From Saprospiraceae bacterium (GTDB taxonomy: Bacteria; Bacteroidota; Bacteroidia; Chitinophagales; Saprospiraceae), in assembly GCA_020630955.1 (NCBI GenBank), contig JAHDIE010000024.1, positions 1 through 48,039 of the forward strand: 48,039 bases of DNA, given 5' to 3'. Positions 1 to 10,391 of the stretch are shown piece after piece; position 1 is the first letter of the stretch; every line of letters starts with the position of its first letter. The notes under the pieces were generated by a model. It was not told where the DNA came from. It saw only the letters and a program-made list of their open reading frames with translations, and did no database searches. The position numbers were made by a program, and so were the translations under genes.

Positions 1-1276
1 TGTCTAGCACATAGTTGTCACCATTGTTATCAGGTGTTTCATTTACTTCTCTGACAACCATAAGGTAATAAGTACCATTGTTTTCAGCGATAAAATGATC
101 ACCAACTTCAACGATCCAGCTAACAAATTCATTATCACTATTTACTTCGGTAAACTGAATACCATTTGTAAATATTTCTGGCAATTGTTCTTTTACTTCA
201 ACTGACTCAAAAGTGAAGTTTTCTGAAAGCCCATTATTCCCAGCTGATAAAAACCTTAAGTCAGTTCCATTGGCACCAGATATTCTCTTAATCCAATTTA
301 CATTGTTAGCTTGACTTAAATCAATACCTTCATCTTTGATTTCAGCAGCTGAATCAGCAGATCCAGTACTATTTCCAGTGTCAAGATCTAATCCACCAGT
401 TCCCGCTGGTCCCGCTGCGTTGAACAATACTCCTTGAAGCATTGTAGTAGCTGTCCCTGAAATTCCAGTGGTTACTTCCATACTACCTTCTTGAACATTT
501 CCTGCATCATCAGCAATTTGTACAGTATAAGTACTTGTTCCTGCCTCGCTTCCAGCTCTTACGTAGATATCTCTAACAAAACCTACCTGATCTTCTGCTG
601 GAATTGGATATGGGTTACTTGAGAAAGGATTAGATAGGTCATCATAGAATAATCTAGTGTCATATTCTGCTATTAAAACACCATTTTCAAAAACTGAAAT
701 TGAAGCCAATGGAAAAGTTCCTTGTCCTACCGTAACAGGAATAATAAACAACCCTCCTGGGTCTACATCAAGCATTCCTGATCCTCCAATCTCAACAAGT
801 GGTGGCGTTCCTCCATCTGTTGAAATATTTAGACTCTGGCTGTGTGTTTCTCCCGCCTCATCTTCTATGATAAATCTGTAATTTCTTGTTCCAGTATCAT
901 GACTTCTAATTGTCAACTCCCAAGTAAAACCCTCTTTGTCTCCTCCAACAACCAACTTAGGGTTTGCACCAGAGATATCTCCGTTTACCAAGAATCTTTC
1001 TGATGGAACATCAAGACCATCTTCTTGTAGATAGAAAGCATTAAGAGGTGAATCGCCTCTTGTAGCTGTTATTTTTACATTAAAATCACTATTTGGAGAT
1101 ACTGTTTCGTCAAATGCGATAAAACCTGCTTCATCCACAATAGCTAGGTCAGGTGGAGTTGTAAGAAGTCCACCACCCCCAGTTCCGCCTCCTGTTCCTG
1201 GGTCTTCGATACATGCATTGAATGTCAGCGCTAAAAATGCTAATCCCAAAACATGAAAAATGGATAATTTCTTCAT
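1..1276 (-). CDS. Secreted lipoprotein with Ig-like repeats (3' part cut by window edge)
   Basis: The frame is open from an ATG at 1276 to the window edge, giving about 425 visible residues without a stop. The start MKKLSIFHVLGLAFLALTF is a signal peptide followed by a lipobox ending in Cys22 (FNAC), so this is a lipoprotein. A Gly-rich linker (GGGTGGGG) follows, then at least two related beta-rich segments of roughly 100 residues. Each begins near a DETVSPNSDF- or DVDPGGLF-like strand and ends in a (T)YxxxIxDxAG motif (IIEDEAGE, QIADDAGN). This is the pattern of tandem Ig/cadherin-like surface domains. I do not recognise a specific family. A role in surface attachment or envelope structure is only a guess. 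No catalytic motif is visible. Confidence 0.75.
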   Translation of the reverse strand, partial: MKKLSIFHVLGLAFLALTFNACIEDPGTGGGTGGGGLLTTPPDLAIVDEAGFIAFDETVSPNSDFNVKITATRGDSPLNAFYLQEDGLDVPSERFLVNGDISGANPKLVVGGDKEGFTWELTIRSHDTGTRNYRFIIEDEAGETHSQSLNISTDGGTPPLVEIGGSGMLDVDPGGLFIIPVTVGQGTFPLASISVFENGVLIAEYDTRLFYDDLSNPFSSNPYPIPAEDQVGFVRDIYVRAGSEAGTSTYTVQIADDAGNVQEGSMEVTTGISGTATTMLQGVLFNAAGPAGTGGLDLDTGNSTGSADSAAEIKDEGIDLSQANNVNWIKRISGANGTDLRFLSAGNNGLSENFTFESVEVKEQLPEIFTNGIQFTEVNSDNEFVSWIVEVGDHFIAENNGTYYLMVVREVNETPDNNGDNYVLD

Positions 1277-1320
1277 AATAAATATATGTTTGTTTAATTG
1301 TTTAGATGCCTAAAGGCGCG

Positions 1321-1328
1321 CAAAGTTA
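1321..1328 (-). promoter_or_regulatory. Possible -7 element for the lipoprotein gene
   Basis: Read on the minus strand this is TAACTTTG, an exact match to the Bacteroidota -7 consensus TAnnTTTG, 45 bases ahead of the lipoprotein ATG. No clear TTG -33 element lies at the usual distance, so the call is weak. Confidence 0.3.
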
Positions 1329-1503
1329 CTGATATTAGTAATAAAGTAATGTTAAAGCTTTTAAAGTGTCCATTTTTGTTGAATAAGTGATAAATATTCA
1401 CATAATATTGATAAAGTGAATAGTCATTTATACCGATTGCCTATTATCTTGGACTATTGGATAGGAAATATTATTCTCATTATAGAATACTTATAATAAC
1501 GAT

Positions 1504-2766
1504 ATGAATTATAGAATTTATTGGATGATTTCGCTTTTTATTTTCGGATTCTCCCAATATGGGAATTCTCAGTTGGATTCCACACAATACATAACCACCC
1601 ATTTTCTTAAGGAATATATTCCACCCAATTTCATTTACCAATCATTAGCGATCTATCCAAGTTTTAGAGAATCCATAGTTCGATCTGATAACCTTGATAG
1701 AGACAGAATTATTGGCTCAGTCTATAGTTCTTTCAATAGATTTACTCAAAAGGATAGATCGGATGGTTCAGTTACTTTCTGGTTTAGTTCAGATTTTGTT
1801 TCCGATAAAAAAAATGAAGTAAAAAATCCAAATGATAATTACTTCGATTTGGATCTAAATGCATCGGGATTTGAGAAGTTCTATTTTAGCGGTCAGGCAT
1901 ACTTAAAAGCTGGATTTGATCTTCTTTCGGATAATAGATTTTATAGATTAGAAGAGAATGAAAATGATTATAATCAGGATTTCACTTTGCCTATTTCTAT
2001 TGGTTTTGGCAGATACTACAGGGTTGATGATGCTTGGTTGGCCATGTCAATGTTTAATGATTTGGAGTGTCATGGGGTTTATTCAGATCGATCAAAACTC
2101 AAAGAGGTATCAGATTTAACGAGTACATTAAGAAATACCAGAGGCTTAGACAACAGACTTAGATTAATTGAAAATAGAACGAAACTACTTGATTATCTTA
2201 ATAATAACCATATTGTTCCATTGACTCCTCTAACTGCGTCAGTTGTTCATGATAGTTATCGTTATGAAAGATTTATTCAGAGACTTTCTGGATTTTCAAT
2301 AGGCGCTGGGGTGGCTCCTTCAATCAACCGAATGATCATAGGAAATAGTGGCCAAGATCCTTTTATTACCAATACATTTTCTTTAGAGCCCTTCATTGAG
2401 TTTGAGTATTACCACCCAATATCTGAGGATTGGCAATTAGATTTTAGTTCTGAGACAAAATATTCCTCCAAAATTAATTCTGAGTTACCCAATAATTTTG
2501 AAAGTGTGAGCCAAATGACAGTGAGTTGGTTACCTAATCTAAGAACAAAAGCATCTGGAACTATCCTCTATTCTAATTTTAGCGATGAATTAATTTTTAA
2601 AAGAAGCAATATTGCTTTAGATCTTGGCATTAATTATTATATCAGTCCTCAGATTAGGTGGTCTGGTGGAATTTATATATCGAATACTTGGCAAGAAGTA
2701 AATTTGGAAAAGAGTACAACATTTAATCAGGTGCTGTCTGGATCCTTGACCTATTTTATTTTTTAG
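1504..2766 (+). CDS. Putative outer-membrane beta-barrel protein, unknown function
   Basis: This 420-residue protein begins with an N-terminal signal peptide (about residues 1-22, ending near YGNSQ). The mature part is rich in alternating aromatic/polar stretches typical of outer-membrane strands. Examples are the segments around WQLDFSSETKYSSKI, LGINYYISPQIRWSGGIYIS and the terminal strand LSGSLTYFIF. Ending in an aromatic residue after a strand is the usual recognition signal for outer-membrane barrel assembly. I recognise no named family and see no plug or lipobox. It is followed after 33 bases by the PDZ protein in the same direction, so the two may be co-transcribed. The function is unknown. 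Confidence 0.65.
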   Translation: MNYRIYWMISLFIFGFSQYGNSQLDSTQYITTHFLKEYIPPNFIYQSLAIYPSFRESIVRSDNLDRDRIIGSVYSSFNRFTQKDRSDGSVTFWFSSDFVSDKKNEVKNPNDNYFDLDLNASGFEKFYFSGQAYLKAGFDLLSDNRFYRLEENENDYNQDFTLPISIGFGRYYRVDDAWLAMSMFNDLECHGVYSDRSKLKEVSDLTSTLRNTRGLDNRLRLIENRTKLLDYLNNNHIVPLTPLTASVVHDSYRYERFIQRLSGFSIGAGVAPSINRMIIGNSGQDPFITNTFSLEPFIEFEYYHPISEDWQLDFSSETKYSSKINSELPNNFESVSQMTVSWLPNLRTKASGTILYSNFSDELIFKRSNIALDLGINYYISPQIRWSGGIYISNTWQEVNLEKSTTFNQVLSGSLTYFIF

Positions 2767-2799
2767 CCTTAAATTTGTTCATTAATAAATTATCTAGTT

Positions 2800-4014
2800 A
2801 TGAAAAATATTCAAAAAATAGCCTTCCTTTCTTTGGTCGCTGCATTTTTCCTTAGTTCCAATATATTTGCTCAAGCGGAAAAGGAAACAGAAGTTGTAAT
2901 TATTAAGAAAATTGTTGACGAGAATGGAGTCGAAAGCGAAGAAAAAGTGATCATCAAAGGAGAAGATGCAGAGAAATATATAAAAGAACAAAATATAAAA
3001 ATCACAGAGTCAAAGAATGCAAAAGGGGAACATGAAATGACTGTTGAGGTAAAAGCCGAAAACAACGATCATAATCAAGTAAATGTTTGGATTAGTGATG
3101 ATGGAGAAAAAACGGAAATAAAGGAAGGTCAAAAAATGATTTTTATTGATTCCGATGGTAAAGAACTTCCAGCTGACATTAGAAAAATGTTAGAAGAAAA
3201 AGGAGTAGATATTGATGAATTAATTAATGACTCCAGTGAAGAAACCAAGAGTAAATACAAGGTAATCGAAATAGACGATGATGGAAACAAAAAGATCATA
3301 GAAGGAGAAGGTGAAATGCCAACTGAAGTAAAAGAAATGTTGGAAGAAAATAATATTGAACTAGAAGAGGGAAGTACTAATAAAGTAATGATGATCGAAG
3401 AAGATATTGATGTCCAAGTAACAGAAGGCAAGAAAGTGATTAAGATTAAGAAAGTGAAGAATGGAGAGGAATCCGAAACGGTTTATGAACTGGATGATTC
3501 TGAACAAATTCCAGCTGAACTTAGAGATCTTTTAATAGAACATGATATTGATTTGAATTCTATGCCTGACAAGGGAAAGGTCAGAATTGAAATGAAAGAT
3601 GAAAAGCAGAAAGAAATTAAAATTGAAAAAAAGAAAGTTCATACAGGCAATCCCAATAAGGCTCAACTCGGAGTAATGATAGATGATGATGACAATGGTG
3701 CTAAAGTTATCGACCTTGTCGATGGTAGTTCTGCAAAATCTGCAGGGGTAAAAGAAAATGATATTATTACTAAAGTTAACAAGACCAAAGTTCAATCTGC
3801 TGATGAATTAATTGAAGCATTGTCGAGTATGAATCCTGGTGATAAAGTGAAATTGACCTTAATTAGAAATGGAGAATTGAAAAAAGTAAAGGTTACTTTA
3901 AAAGCTGCTAGCTACAATGATCAAAGCAATAACTTTCGAACAGAACATAAAATTCTTGAGATTAAAGGCGGTGACCTTGTCACTTGTAAACCAATCGAAA
4001 AAAGAGGTTGTTAA
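2800..4014 (+). CDS. Secreted acidic repeat protein with C-terminal PDZ domain
   Basis: This 404-residue protein has a cleavable signal peptide (residues 1-25, ending SSNIFAQA). The long middle is very rich in Glu, Asp and Lys. It contains three related units, each a beta-like stretch (KVIEIDDDGNKK, KVIKIKKVKNGEE) followed by a helix-like motif: LPADIRKMLEEKGVDID, MPTEVKEMLEENNIELE and IPAELRDLLIEHDIDLN. A single PDZ domain lies at about residues 285-370 (LGVMIDDDDNGAKV, SAKSAGVKENDIITKVN, GDKVKLTLIRNGELKKV). No protease domain is present, so this is not an HtrA enzyme. A periplasmic scaffold or substrate-binding role is plausible but unproven. A strong hairpin terminator follows the stop. 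Confidence 0.75.
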   Translation: MKNIQKIAFLSLVAAFFLSSNIFAQAEKETEVVIIKKIVDENGVESEEKVIIKGEDAEKYIKEQNIKITESKNAKGEHEMTVEVKAENNDHNQVNVWISDDGEKTEIKEGQKMIFIDSDGKELPADIRKMLEEKGVDIDELINDSSEETKSKYKVIEIDDDGNKKIIEGEGEMPTEVKEMLEENNIELEEGSTNKVMMIEEDIDVQVTEGKKVIKIKKVKNGEESETVYELDDSEQIPAELRDLLIEHDIDLNSMPDKGKVRIEMKDEKQKEIKIEKKKVHTGNPNKAQLGVMIDDDDNGAKVIDLVDGSSAKSAGVKENDIITKVNKTKVQSADELIEALSSMNPGDKVKLTLIRNGELKKVKVTLKAASYNDQSNNFRTEHKILEIKGGDLVTCKPIEKRGC

Positions 4015-4038
4015 AAAATAAACTCAGAGTAAAAAGAT

Positions 4039-4070
4039 AAGGAGGGCTTAAAGATTAAGTCCTCCTTTTT
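4039..4070 (+). terminator. Intrinsic terminator, probably bidirectional
   Basis: A 13-bp stem with one G-U pair (arms 4039-4051 and 4055-4067, loop AGA) is followed by a T run. It lies between the convergent PDZ gene and the end of the ilv operon. On the minus strand the stem is followed by TTATCTTTTT, so it could also end the ilv transcript. Confidence 0.85.
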
Positions 4071-4151
4071 CATTGGTTTTTTGTTGAACGAAGTATTCTA
4101 AGAGGAAAGGAGTACAGGTTGTCCTGAGCCCCCTTCCATTTTGGAATTGAT

Positions 4152-5417
4152 CTACACCATTGTTTCAAACAATGTAGAATCATCATTCAAGTGCCGAAAA
4201 TTAATACTTTCCTTCGTCATCTTTTGCACAAGTAGATCAAAATCTTTCACATTTGTCAATTCAATCCCTACAAGTGCGGGTCCATTTTCTCTATTATTCT
4301 TCTTGGTGTATTGAAAATGAGTGATATCATCGTTTGGTCCCAGGAGTTTCAAAAAATCCCTAAGAGCACCAGCTCGTTGAGGAAATTTTATAATAAAGTA
4401 ATGTTTTAGCCCTTCAAAAAGCATGGATCTTTCTTGAATTTCCTGTGTTCGATTGATATCATTATTTCCACCACAAATGATTAGTCCGACCCGCTTGCCG
4501 ACAATTTGTTTTTTAATAGAATCCAAGGCTGCTACAGAAACAGCACCGGCTGGCTCCACAACAATGGCCTCCTCATTGTATAATTCTAATATAGCTGAGG
4601 CAATCTTTCCTTCAGGAACTTGAATAGTTTTATCCACTACTTCCTGACATATTTGAAAATTTCTATTTCCCATTTGTTTTACAGCAATGCCATCTGCAAA
4701 GTTGTCGATCTCTGGCAAGCAAATATTCTTATTTTCCTGTAGTGACTGATGTAACTTTGCAGCGCCCTTTGCTTCGATAGCAATAATTTTGGTTTTTGGA
4801 CTTAGTTCGTGAAAACATGAAGCAACACCTGCGATAAGTCCTCCTCCTCCAACTGCTACCAATAAATAATCAAGAGGTTTGTCAAGTTGATCCAACATTT
4901 CCAATGCCACTGTTCCTTGTCCAGCAGCTACTTCTTCATCGTCAAAAGGGTGAATAAATTCTTTTCCTGATTTTTTAGCTTCCGCAAAAGCCATTTCTTG
5001 TGCATCATCAAAGGTGTCACCATGTAAGATGATATTTATCCAATCCTCCCCAAATTGTTTGACCTTCCTAATCTTTTGGCTTGGGGTTGGGTTTGGCATA
5101 ATGATTGTCCCCTTGACTTTTAATTTATTGCATGCAAAAGCAACACCTTGTGCGTGATTGCCAGCGCTTGCGCAAATGATACCTTTACTTAAAATTGAAC
5201 CATCCAATCCCACCATCTTATTATATGCACCGCGAATCTTAAAGGATCTTACTTGTTGCAAATCTTCACGTTTGATGTAAATTTGGCAATCATACTTTGC
5301 AGAGAGGCCTTTGTTAAGTTGCAATGAAGTTTCAGAAACAATACCCTTAACTCTCTCTGCAGCAGCTTGGATTTTATGCAATGGTATCAGTGTTGAACCT
5401 GTAGCAGAACTAATCAT
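4152..5417 (-). CDS. ilvA: Threonine dehydratase (threonine ammonia-lyase), biosynthetic
   Basis: IlvA deaminates threonine to 2-oxobutanoate, the first committed step to isoleucine; it is a PLP enzyme. Using the ATG at 5417 the protein is 421 residues. The PLP lysine is K60 in SFKIRGAYN, ASAGNHAQG is the substrate loop, and VGGGGL is the phosphate-binding glycine loop. The C-terminal ~85 residues (HYFIIKFPQRAGALRDFL) form a single ACT-like regulatory domain, as in the shorter Bacillus-type enzyme, not the two of E. coli. An in-frame ATG at 5447 would add ten residues deep inside ilvC. The 5417 start gives MISSATGSTLIPLHK, the usual beginning, with only an 8-base overlap with the ilvC end. 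It is the last gene of the ilv operon. Confidence 0.93.
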   Translation of the reverse strand: MISSATGSTLIPLHKIQAAAERVKGIVSETSLQLNKGLSAKYDCQIYIKREDLQQVRSFKIRGAYNKMVGLDGSILSKGIICASAGNHAQGVAFACNKLKVKGTIIMPNPTPSQKIRKVKQFGEDWINIILHGDTFDDAQEMAFAEAKKSGKEFIHPFDDEEVAAGQGTVALEMLDQLDKPLDYLLVAVGGGGLIAGVASCFHELSPKTKIIAIEAKGAAKLHQSLQENKNICLPEIDNFADGIAVKQMGNRNFQICQEVVDKTIQVPEGKIASAILELYNEEAIVVEPAGAVSVAALDSIKKQIVGKRVGLIICGGNNDINRTQEIQERSMLFEGLKHYFIIKFPQRAGALRDFLKLLGPNDDITHFQYTKKNNRENGPALVGIELTNVKDFDLLVQKMTKESINFRHLNDDSTLFETMV

Positions 5418-6456
5418 TTTTTGGCCTAAGCTTTCGCACCATCGCACCTGCCTTCCACATTTCCGAATCTTTTAACTCTTGAAGTTCAGCTTCTAGTTTG
5501 ACTCGATAGTCTTTTTGACTATTGCTATCAATACTAAGTTTAGCTTCATGACCTGATTCAACACTGTCATATAATTCTTCAAAAACTGGTTTGACTGCAT
5601 CCCTAAACTTCTTCCACCAATCCAAAGCTCCTCTTTGTGCAGTTGTAGAACAATTGGCATACATCCAATCCATTCCATTTTCTGCAACAAGTGGATATAA
5701 TGACTCAGTTGCTTCTTCTACAGTTTCATTAAATGCTTCAGATGGAGAATGCCCTCTGGATCTAAGCAGGTCATATTGAGCTGCAAATAGACCTTGGATA
5801 GCACCCATCAAGGTGCCTCTTTCTCCAGTTAGATCAGAATATACTTCCCTTTTAAAAGTTGTTTCGAAGAGATATCCAGACCCAATTCCAATACCCATAG
5901 CAATGACCCTGTCTCTTGCTCTGCCTGTTGCATCCTGATGAACAGCAAAGCTAGAATTTAAACCTTTTCCAGCAAGGAAAAGCCTTCTTAAGCTAGTTCC
6001 ACTACCTTTAGGTGCGGCAAGTATCACATCCACATCTTCTGGTGGGATTATTCCAGTTTGATCTTTGTAAGTAATACCAAAGCCATGAGAAAAATATAAA
6101 GCCTTTCCAGGCGATAGTTTAGACTTTATTTGTGGCCAAACTGCGATTTGGGCTGCATCGGATAAAAGGTACTGAATGATTGTTGCCTTTTCTGCAGCCT
6201 CATCAATGGAAAACAAAGTTTCTCCAGGAACAAATCCATCTGAAATAGCTTTATCATAAGACTTAGAAGGACTCCTTTGGCCAACTATTACATTAAACCC
6301 ATTGTCTTTTAGGTTCAACGCTTGTCCTGGTCCCTGAACACCATAACCAATAATGGCTATGGTTTCATCTTTTAGAATTTCTCTTGCTTTTTCTAAAGGA
6401 AACTCTTCTCTAGTAACGACGGTTTCTAATTGACCGCCAAAATCTAATTGTGCCAT
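5410..6456 (-). CDS. ilvC: Ketol-acid reductoisomerase (NADP+)
   Basis: IlvC converts acetolactate or acetohydroxybutyrate to the dihydroxy acid in valine and isoleucine synthesis. It is 348 residues, a short class I enzyme. The nucleotide-binding motif is GYGVQGPGQALNL (residues 37-49), followed by the VGQRSPSKSYDKA loop whose Arg/Ser/Lys residues fit NADPH binding. The HGFGI motif and the metal-binding SDLTGERGTLMGAIQG and EATESLYPL segments are present. GPGQ where E. coli has GHAH is a substitution I regard as usual in Bacteroidota. It starts 5 bases after ilvN ends and overlaps the start of ilvA. Confidence 0.96.
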   Translation of the reverse strand: MAQLDFGGQLETVVTREEFPLEKAREILKDETIAIIGYGVQGPGQALNLKDNGFNVIVGQRSPSKSYDKAISDGFVPGETLFSIDEAAEKATIIQYLLSDAAQIAVWPQIKSKLSPGKALYFSHGFGITYKDQTGIIPPEDVDVILAAPKGSGTSLRRLFLAGKGLNSSFAVHQDATGRARDRVIAMGIGIGSGYLFETTFKREVYSDLTGERGTLMGAIQGLFAAQYDLLRSRGHSPSEAFNETVEEATESLYPLVAENGMDWMYANCSTTAQRGALDWWKKFRDAVKPVFEELYDSVESGHEAKLSIDSNSQKDYRVKLEAELQELKDSEMWKAGAMVRKLRPKND

Positions 6457-6461
6457 ATTGT

Positions 6462-6986
6462 TTATTTAAATTTTTTTGAATTTAAGTATGAGTTTAATTG
6501 CTCCAATGGTTTGGCAATGGCTATTCTGCCAGATCTTACAAACTCATAGATGCCGTATTCTCGTAGTTCTTCTAAGAGGGCTTCAGTCTCATCATGTAAT
6601 CCTGTTTTTTCAATGACTATAAACTCCTCTTCAACTTCAAGGATTCTAGCATTGTGCTTTCTGGTTAATTTTTCAACAATATTGCCATTGATAAATGCTT
6701 TTGTTGGTACTTTGTACATGGCAATTTCTTGGAAAACCAATTCTTCATTGCGATAATAAAAAGCTTTTATAACATCGATTTGTTTGTCAAGTTGTGCGAC
6801 TAGTTTTTTTACCGATTCTTCTTCCAGGTGGACAACAATGATAAATCGGTAAATACCAGGCATAGATGATTTTGATGCATTAATGCTTTCGATATTAATA
6901 TGTCGTTTTGTAAAATTTGAAACGACTCTTGCAAGCAATCCTGTTGCACTTTCTGTAAATATGGATAGTGTAAATTCTTGCTTCAT
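6462..6986 (-). CDS. ilvN: Acetolactate synthase regulatory (small) subunit
   Basis: This 174-residue ACT-domain protein (FTLSIFTESATGLLARVVSNF, then HINIESINAS and RFIIVV) matches the small regulatory subunit of acetohydroxyacid synthase. That subunit binds valine for feedback inhibition and activates the large subunit. The second half (KLTRKHNARILEVEEEFIVIEKTG ... EYGIYEFVRSGRIAI) is the usual C-terminal domain. It begins 2 bases after the ilvB stop and ends 5 bases before ilvC, so it is tightly coupled with its catalytic partner. Confidence 0.94.
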   Translation of the reverse strand: MKQEFTLSIFTESATGLLARVVSNFTKRHINIESINASKSSMPGIYRFIIVVHLEEESVKKLVAQLDKQIDVIKAFYYRNEELVFQEIAMYKVPTKAFINGNIVEKLTRKHNARILEVEEEFIVIEKTGLHDETEALLEELREYGIYEFVRSGRIAIAKPLEQLNSYLNSKKFK

Positions 6987-6988
6987 TT

Positions 6989-8716
6989 TTAAGATAATTG
7001 TATTTGTGATACAGATTTTCCTGTAGCGATCATAGGAAAAACATTTTCTTCTTTCTTTACTTTAACATGCAATAAGTAAGGCCCTTTATGTTTAAGCATT
7101 CGTCTAATACCTTCTTCGAGTTCTTCTGGTTTTTCAATTTTACTAGCTTCCACTCCAAACCCTTTTGATATCATAACAAAATTTGGATTTTGTAGTTCGA
7201 CACTTGAATATCTGCTTTCAAAAAACAACTCTTGCCATTGTCTTACCATACCTAAGTATTCGTTGTCAAGAATTAATATTTTCACAGGAATATTCCATTG
7301 TGCACATACGCCAAGTTCTTGCAAGGTCATTTGAAATCCACCATCACCTATGATGGCTAGGGTAGTGGATTTAGGCCTTCCCATTTGTGCTCCAATTGCG
7401 GCAGGTAATCCAAATCCCATCGTACCAGCACCTCCAGAAGAAACCCATTGATCCTTACCCAAATAATCATAGTATCGGGCTGCTAACATTTGGTGTTGCC
7501 CAACATCCGTACAGACAATAGCTTTACCTTTGGTTTGTCGTGATGCTTCTTTGATGACGCGACCCATCGATAATACTTTGTTTTTTTGACTCAAGTCATT
7601 CTTGATCACCTTGTTAAATTCCTTTTTGTATAGTTTTTCAAAACTATCTGTCCAAGCTTTATGCTTTCTATTTTTGACCAAAGGCAACAAAGCAGAAATT
7701 GCTTCTTTTGCATCAGCCAATATTGGATAATCCACTTGAACATTTTTGTTGATTTCTGCAGGATCTATTTCTATATGAATTTTTTTTGCTTGAGGTGCGT
7801 AAGCCTCCAATTTGCCTGTGACTCTATCGTCAAATCTCATTCCAATGGCAATCAAAAGATCACATTCGTTTGTTTTGATGTTCGGTGCATAATTTCCATG
7901 CATTCCAAGCATACCCATGTGCAAAGGATGTTCGTCACTTAATGAAGATAAGCCGTGTATGGTGCAACCTACAGGAATGCCTGTTTTATCAACTAATTTC
8001 TGAAATAGTTTTTGTGCTTTTGCAATATGAATTCCATGACCTGCCAGAATGAATGGTTTCTTCGCTTTATTAATAGCATCTGCAGCTTCTTTTATTTGTT
8101 GTTTGTTGATTTTTGTTTTAGGTATATAACTTCTTATTTTGGGTTTTGGCTGATAATTAAATTCACACATTTCCAATTGGGCATTTTTAGTAATATCAAT
8201 CAGCACAGGACCAGGTCTCCCCGTATTGGCGATGTAAAATGCTTTAGCAAAAATTTTAGGAATTTCATCAGCAGAGGTGATTTGGTAATTCCATTTTGTT
8301 ACTGGAGTAGAACAGCCAATAACATCTACTTCTTGAAATGCATCGGAACCCAGAAGATGGGCATAAACTTGCCCTGTTATGCATACCAAAGGTGTTGAGT
8401 CTAACATGGCGTCTCCTAAACCGGTGATCAAGTTTGTAGCTCCAGGTCCTGAAGTGGCAAACACAACACCAGTTTTTCTAGTAACCCTTGCGTACCCTTC
8501 TGCTGCATGAATTGCTCCTTGTTCGTGTCGGGTCAAGATGTGCTTTATCTTGTCTTCGTAGTGATAAAGAGCATCATAGATTGGCATAATAGCACCACCT
8601 GGATATCCGTAGATTAAGTTTACATTTTCGTGCAACAAGCATTTCATTACTGCATCTGCTCCTGAAATTTTTGTTGATTTTAATTTCTTTCTTTTTGTTT
8701 TCGCTGAAGCTTCCAT
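6989..8716 (-). CDS. ilvB: Acetolactate synthase catalytic (large) subunit, biosynthetic type
   Basis: This 575-residue thiamine diphosphate enzyme makes acetolactate and acetohydroxybutyrate. The catalytic glutamate is E65 in [15 protein letters not shown], followed by [14 protein letters not shown]. The C-terminal TPP/Mg motif is [13 protein letters not shown]...ILILDN. The FAD-binding middle domain is present ([24 protein letters not shown]), marking the biosynthetic enzyme rather than the catabolic AlsS. The lysine-rich N-terminus ([12 protein letters not shown]) is a modest extension. Its ATG follows the ilvD stop codon with no gap, which suggests translational coupling. Confidence 0.96.
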   Translation of the reverse strand: MEASAKTKRKKLKSTKISGADAVMKCLLHENVNLIYGYPGGAIMPIYDALYHYEDKIKHILTRHEQGAIHAAEGYARVTRKTGVVFATSGPGATNLITGLGDAMLDSTPLVCITGQVYAHLLGSDAFQEVDVIGCSTPVTKWNYQITSADEIPKIFAKAFYIANTGRPGPVLIDITKNAQLEMCEFNYQPKPKIRSYIPKTKINKQQIKEAADAINKAKKPFILAGHGIHIAKAQKLFQKLVDKTGIPVGCTIHGLSSLSDEHPLHMGMLGMHGNYAPNIKTNECDLLIAIGMRFDDRVTGKLEAYAPQAKKIHIEIDPAEINKNVQVDYPILADAKEAISALLPLVKNRKHKAWTDSFEKLYKKEFNKVIKNDLSQKNKVLSMGRVIKEASRQTKGKAIVCTDVGQHQMLAARYYDYLGKDQWVSSGGAGTMGFGLPAAIGAQMGRPKSTTLAIIGDGGFQMTLQELGVCAQWNIPVKILILDNEYLGMVRQWQELFFESRYSSVELQNPNFVMISKGFGVEASKIEKPEELEEGIRRMLKHKGPYLLHVKVKKEENVFPMIATGKSVSQIQLS

Positions 8717-10381
8717 TTACAATGTCGTTATACAACCCAGACTGGCTGAGGATACAGTCTTTCGGTATTTTTTTAAAAAATAATTTTCTTCCTTTACGGG
8801 TATTAAGAAATCCTTTTTTCTTTTTTCAATTTCTTCATTACTTAGATCTACGTCGATGGTGTTTTTTACCGCATCGATGGTGATCATGTCTCCATCTTGC
8901 AGTAATCCTATTAAACCACCATCATATGCTTCTGGAGTTATATGACCCACTACAAATCCGTGAGTTCCGCCACTAAATCTTCCATCTGTAATTAAGGCTA
9001 CAGATCCGCCTAGACCAGCACCCATGATTGCAGAAGTTGGTTTGAGCATTTCTGGCATTCCTGGTCCCCCTTTTGGGCCACAGTACCTAATCACTATTAC
9101 TTCACCTTCTTTAATTTTTTGTTCAGCAATGGCAGTATTTGCCTCTTCTTCAGAATTAAATACTTTAGCAGCACCGAAGAATATTTCTCCTTCCTTGCCA
9201 GTAATTTTTGCCACGCTACCTTCAGCAGCAAGATTGCCGTAAAGTATCTGAATATGACCTGATTTCTTTATTGGGTTTGAGACTGGGTAGAGGATAGGAT
9301 GATCGATTGCTCTAACTTTCTCCAAGTTCTCTTCAATGGTTTTACCAGTTACTGTCATGCAACTTCCGTTAAATAGCTTTTCTTGCATCATCATCTTCAT
9401 TACTGCTGGTACTCCTCCGTGATGAAATAAATCTTCCATAACATATTTGCCGGAAGGCTTAAGGTCTGCTAAAAAAGGAGTATCGTTGCTAATATTTTGA
9501 AAATCATCAAGTGTAAAGTCAATTCGAGCTTCTTGAGCTATAGCCAATAAATGTAGAACAGCATTGGTTGATCCTCCTAATACAGTGATTATTCTTACGG
9601 CATTTTCAAATGATGCTTTGGTGAGAATGTCCAATGGTTTGAGGTCATTATCAATGCAATTTTTAATTGCGATAGCAATTTTTGAAAACTCTGCATTTTT
9701 ATCTTGGTGTTCAGCAGGAATAGAAGAATTGAAAGGTAGACTAAGCCCCAATGCTTCTATAGATGAGGCCATTGTGTTGGCCGTATACATTCCCCCACAT
9801 GCTCCTGCACCGGGCACAGCATTTTTAATAATATTCTTGTAGGTTTCGTCGTCAATCTTACCGGCTATTTTTTCTCCTAAAGCCTCAAAAGCAGAAACGA
9901 TGTCCAATTTTTTCCCTGCATAATTTCCTGCCTTAATTGTACCTCCAAAAACGACAATACTTGGCCGATTCAGTCTACAAATTCCCATCATGGCTCCGGG
10001 CATATTTTTATCGCAACCCACAATCGGTACAAGACCATCATACCACTGTGCAGAAGCTACTGTTTCAATGGAGTCGGCAATGATTTCTCTAGAAGGAAGC
10101 GAGTATCTCATTCCGGATGTACCCATTGAAATTCCATCACTGACTCCAATGGTATGAAATATTAATCCAACCAAATCCTTTTGATTGATTTCTTGTTTAA
10201 TGTCTTTTGCAAGATCATTGAGATGCATGTTGCATGTGTTACCTTCCCAGCCAGTACTTACAATTCCTACCTGAGGCTTTTTCATGTCTTCTTCAGATAA
10301 GCCAACCCCATACAGCATTGCTTGGGCTGCAGGTTGAGTTGGATTCTGTGTAACGTTTTTACTGTATTTGTTTTTACTCAT
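8717..10381 (-). CDS. ilvD: Dihydroxy-acid dehydratase
   Basis: IlvD dehydrates the dihydroxy acids to 2-oxo acids, the step before transamination in valine and isoleucine synthesis. It is 554 residues from the ATG at 10381 ([20 protein letters not shown]). Cys50 (GNTC), Cys123 (GCDKN) and Cys195 ([10 protein letters not shown]) are the expected iron-sulfur ligands. Lys124 is the usual carbamylated Mg ligand. [18 protein letters not shown] is the C-terminal signature. An in-frame ATG at 10405 lies inside the stem of the upstream terminator hairpin and is rejected as a start. This is the first structural gene of the operon and lies directly behind the Ile-leader attenuator. Confidence 0.96.
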   Translation of the reverse strand: MSKNKYSKNVTQNPTQPAAQAMLYGVGLSEEDMKKPQVGIVSTGWEGNTCNMHLNDLAKDIKQEINQKDLVGLIFHTIGVSDGISMGTSGMRYSLPSREIIADSIETVASAQWYDGLVPIVGCDKNMPGAMMGICRLNRPSIVVFGGTIKAGNYAGKKLDIVSAFEALGEKIAGKIDDETYKNIIKNAVPGAGACGGMYTANTMASSIEALGLSLPFNSSIPAEHQDKNAEFSKIAIAIKNCIDNDLKPLDILTKASFENAVRIITVLGGSTNAVLHLLAIAQEARIDFTLDDFQNISNDTPFLADLKPSGKYVMEDLFHHGGVPAVMKMMMQEKLFNGSCMTVTGKTIEENLEKVRAIDHPILYPVSNPIKKSGHIQILYGNLAAEGSVAKITGKEGEIFFGAAKVFNSEEEANTAIAEQKIKEGEVIVIRYCGPKGGPGMPEMLKPTSAIMGAGLGGSVALITDGRFSGGTHGFVVGHITPEAYDGGLIGLLQDGDMITIDAVKNTIDVDLSNEEIEKRKKDFLIPVKEENYFLKKYRKTVSSASLGCITTL

Positions 10382-10391
10382 TTTTAAATAT

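Noticed and set aside
4072-4151. Possible second hairpin (GGAAAGGAG ... CCCCCTTCC) after ilvA
   Set aside because: Two mismatches in the stem and no T run on either strand; the hairpin at 4039-4070 is the better terminator.
5418-5447. Longer ilvA start at 5447
   Set aside because: It would add ten non-homologous residues inside ilvC. MISSATGSTLIPLHK at 5417 is the typical start with a short overlap.
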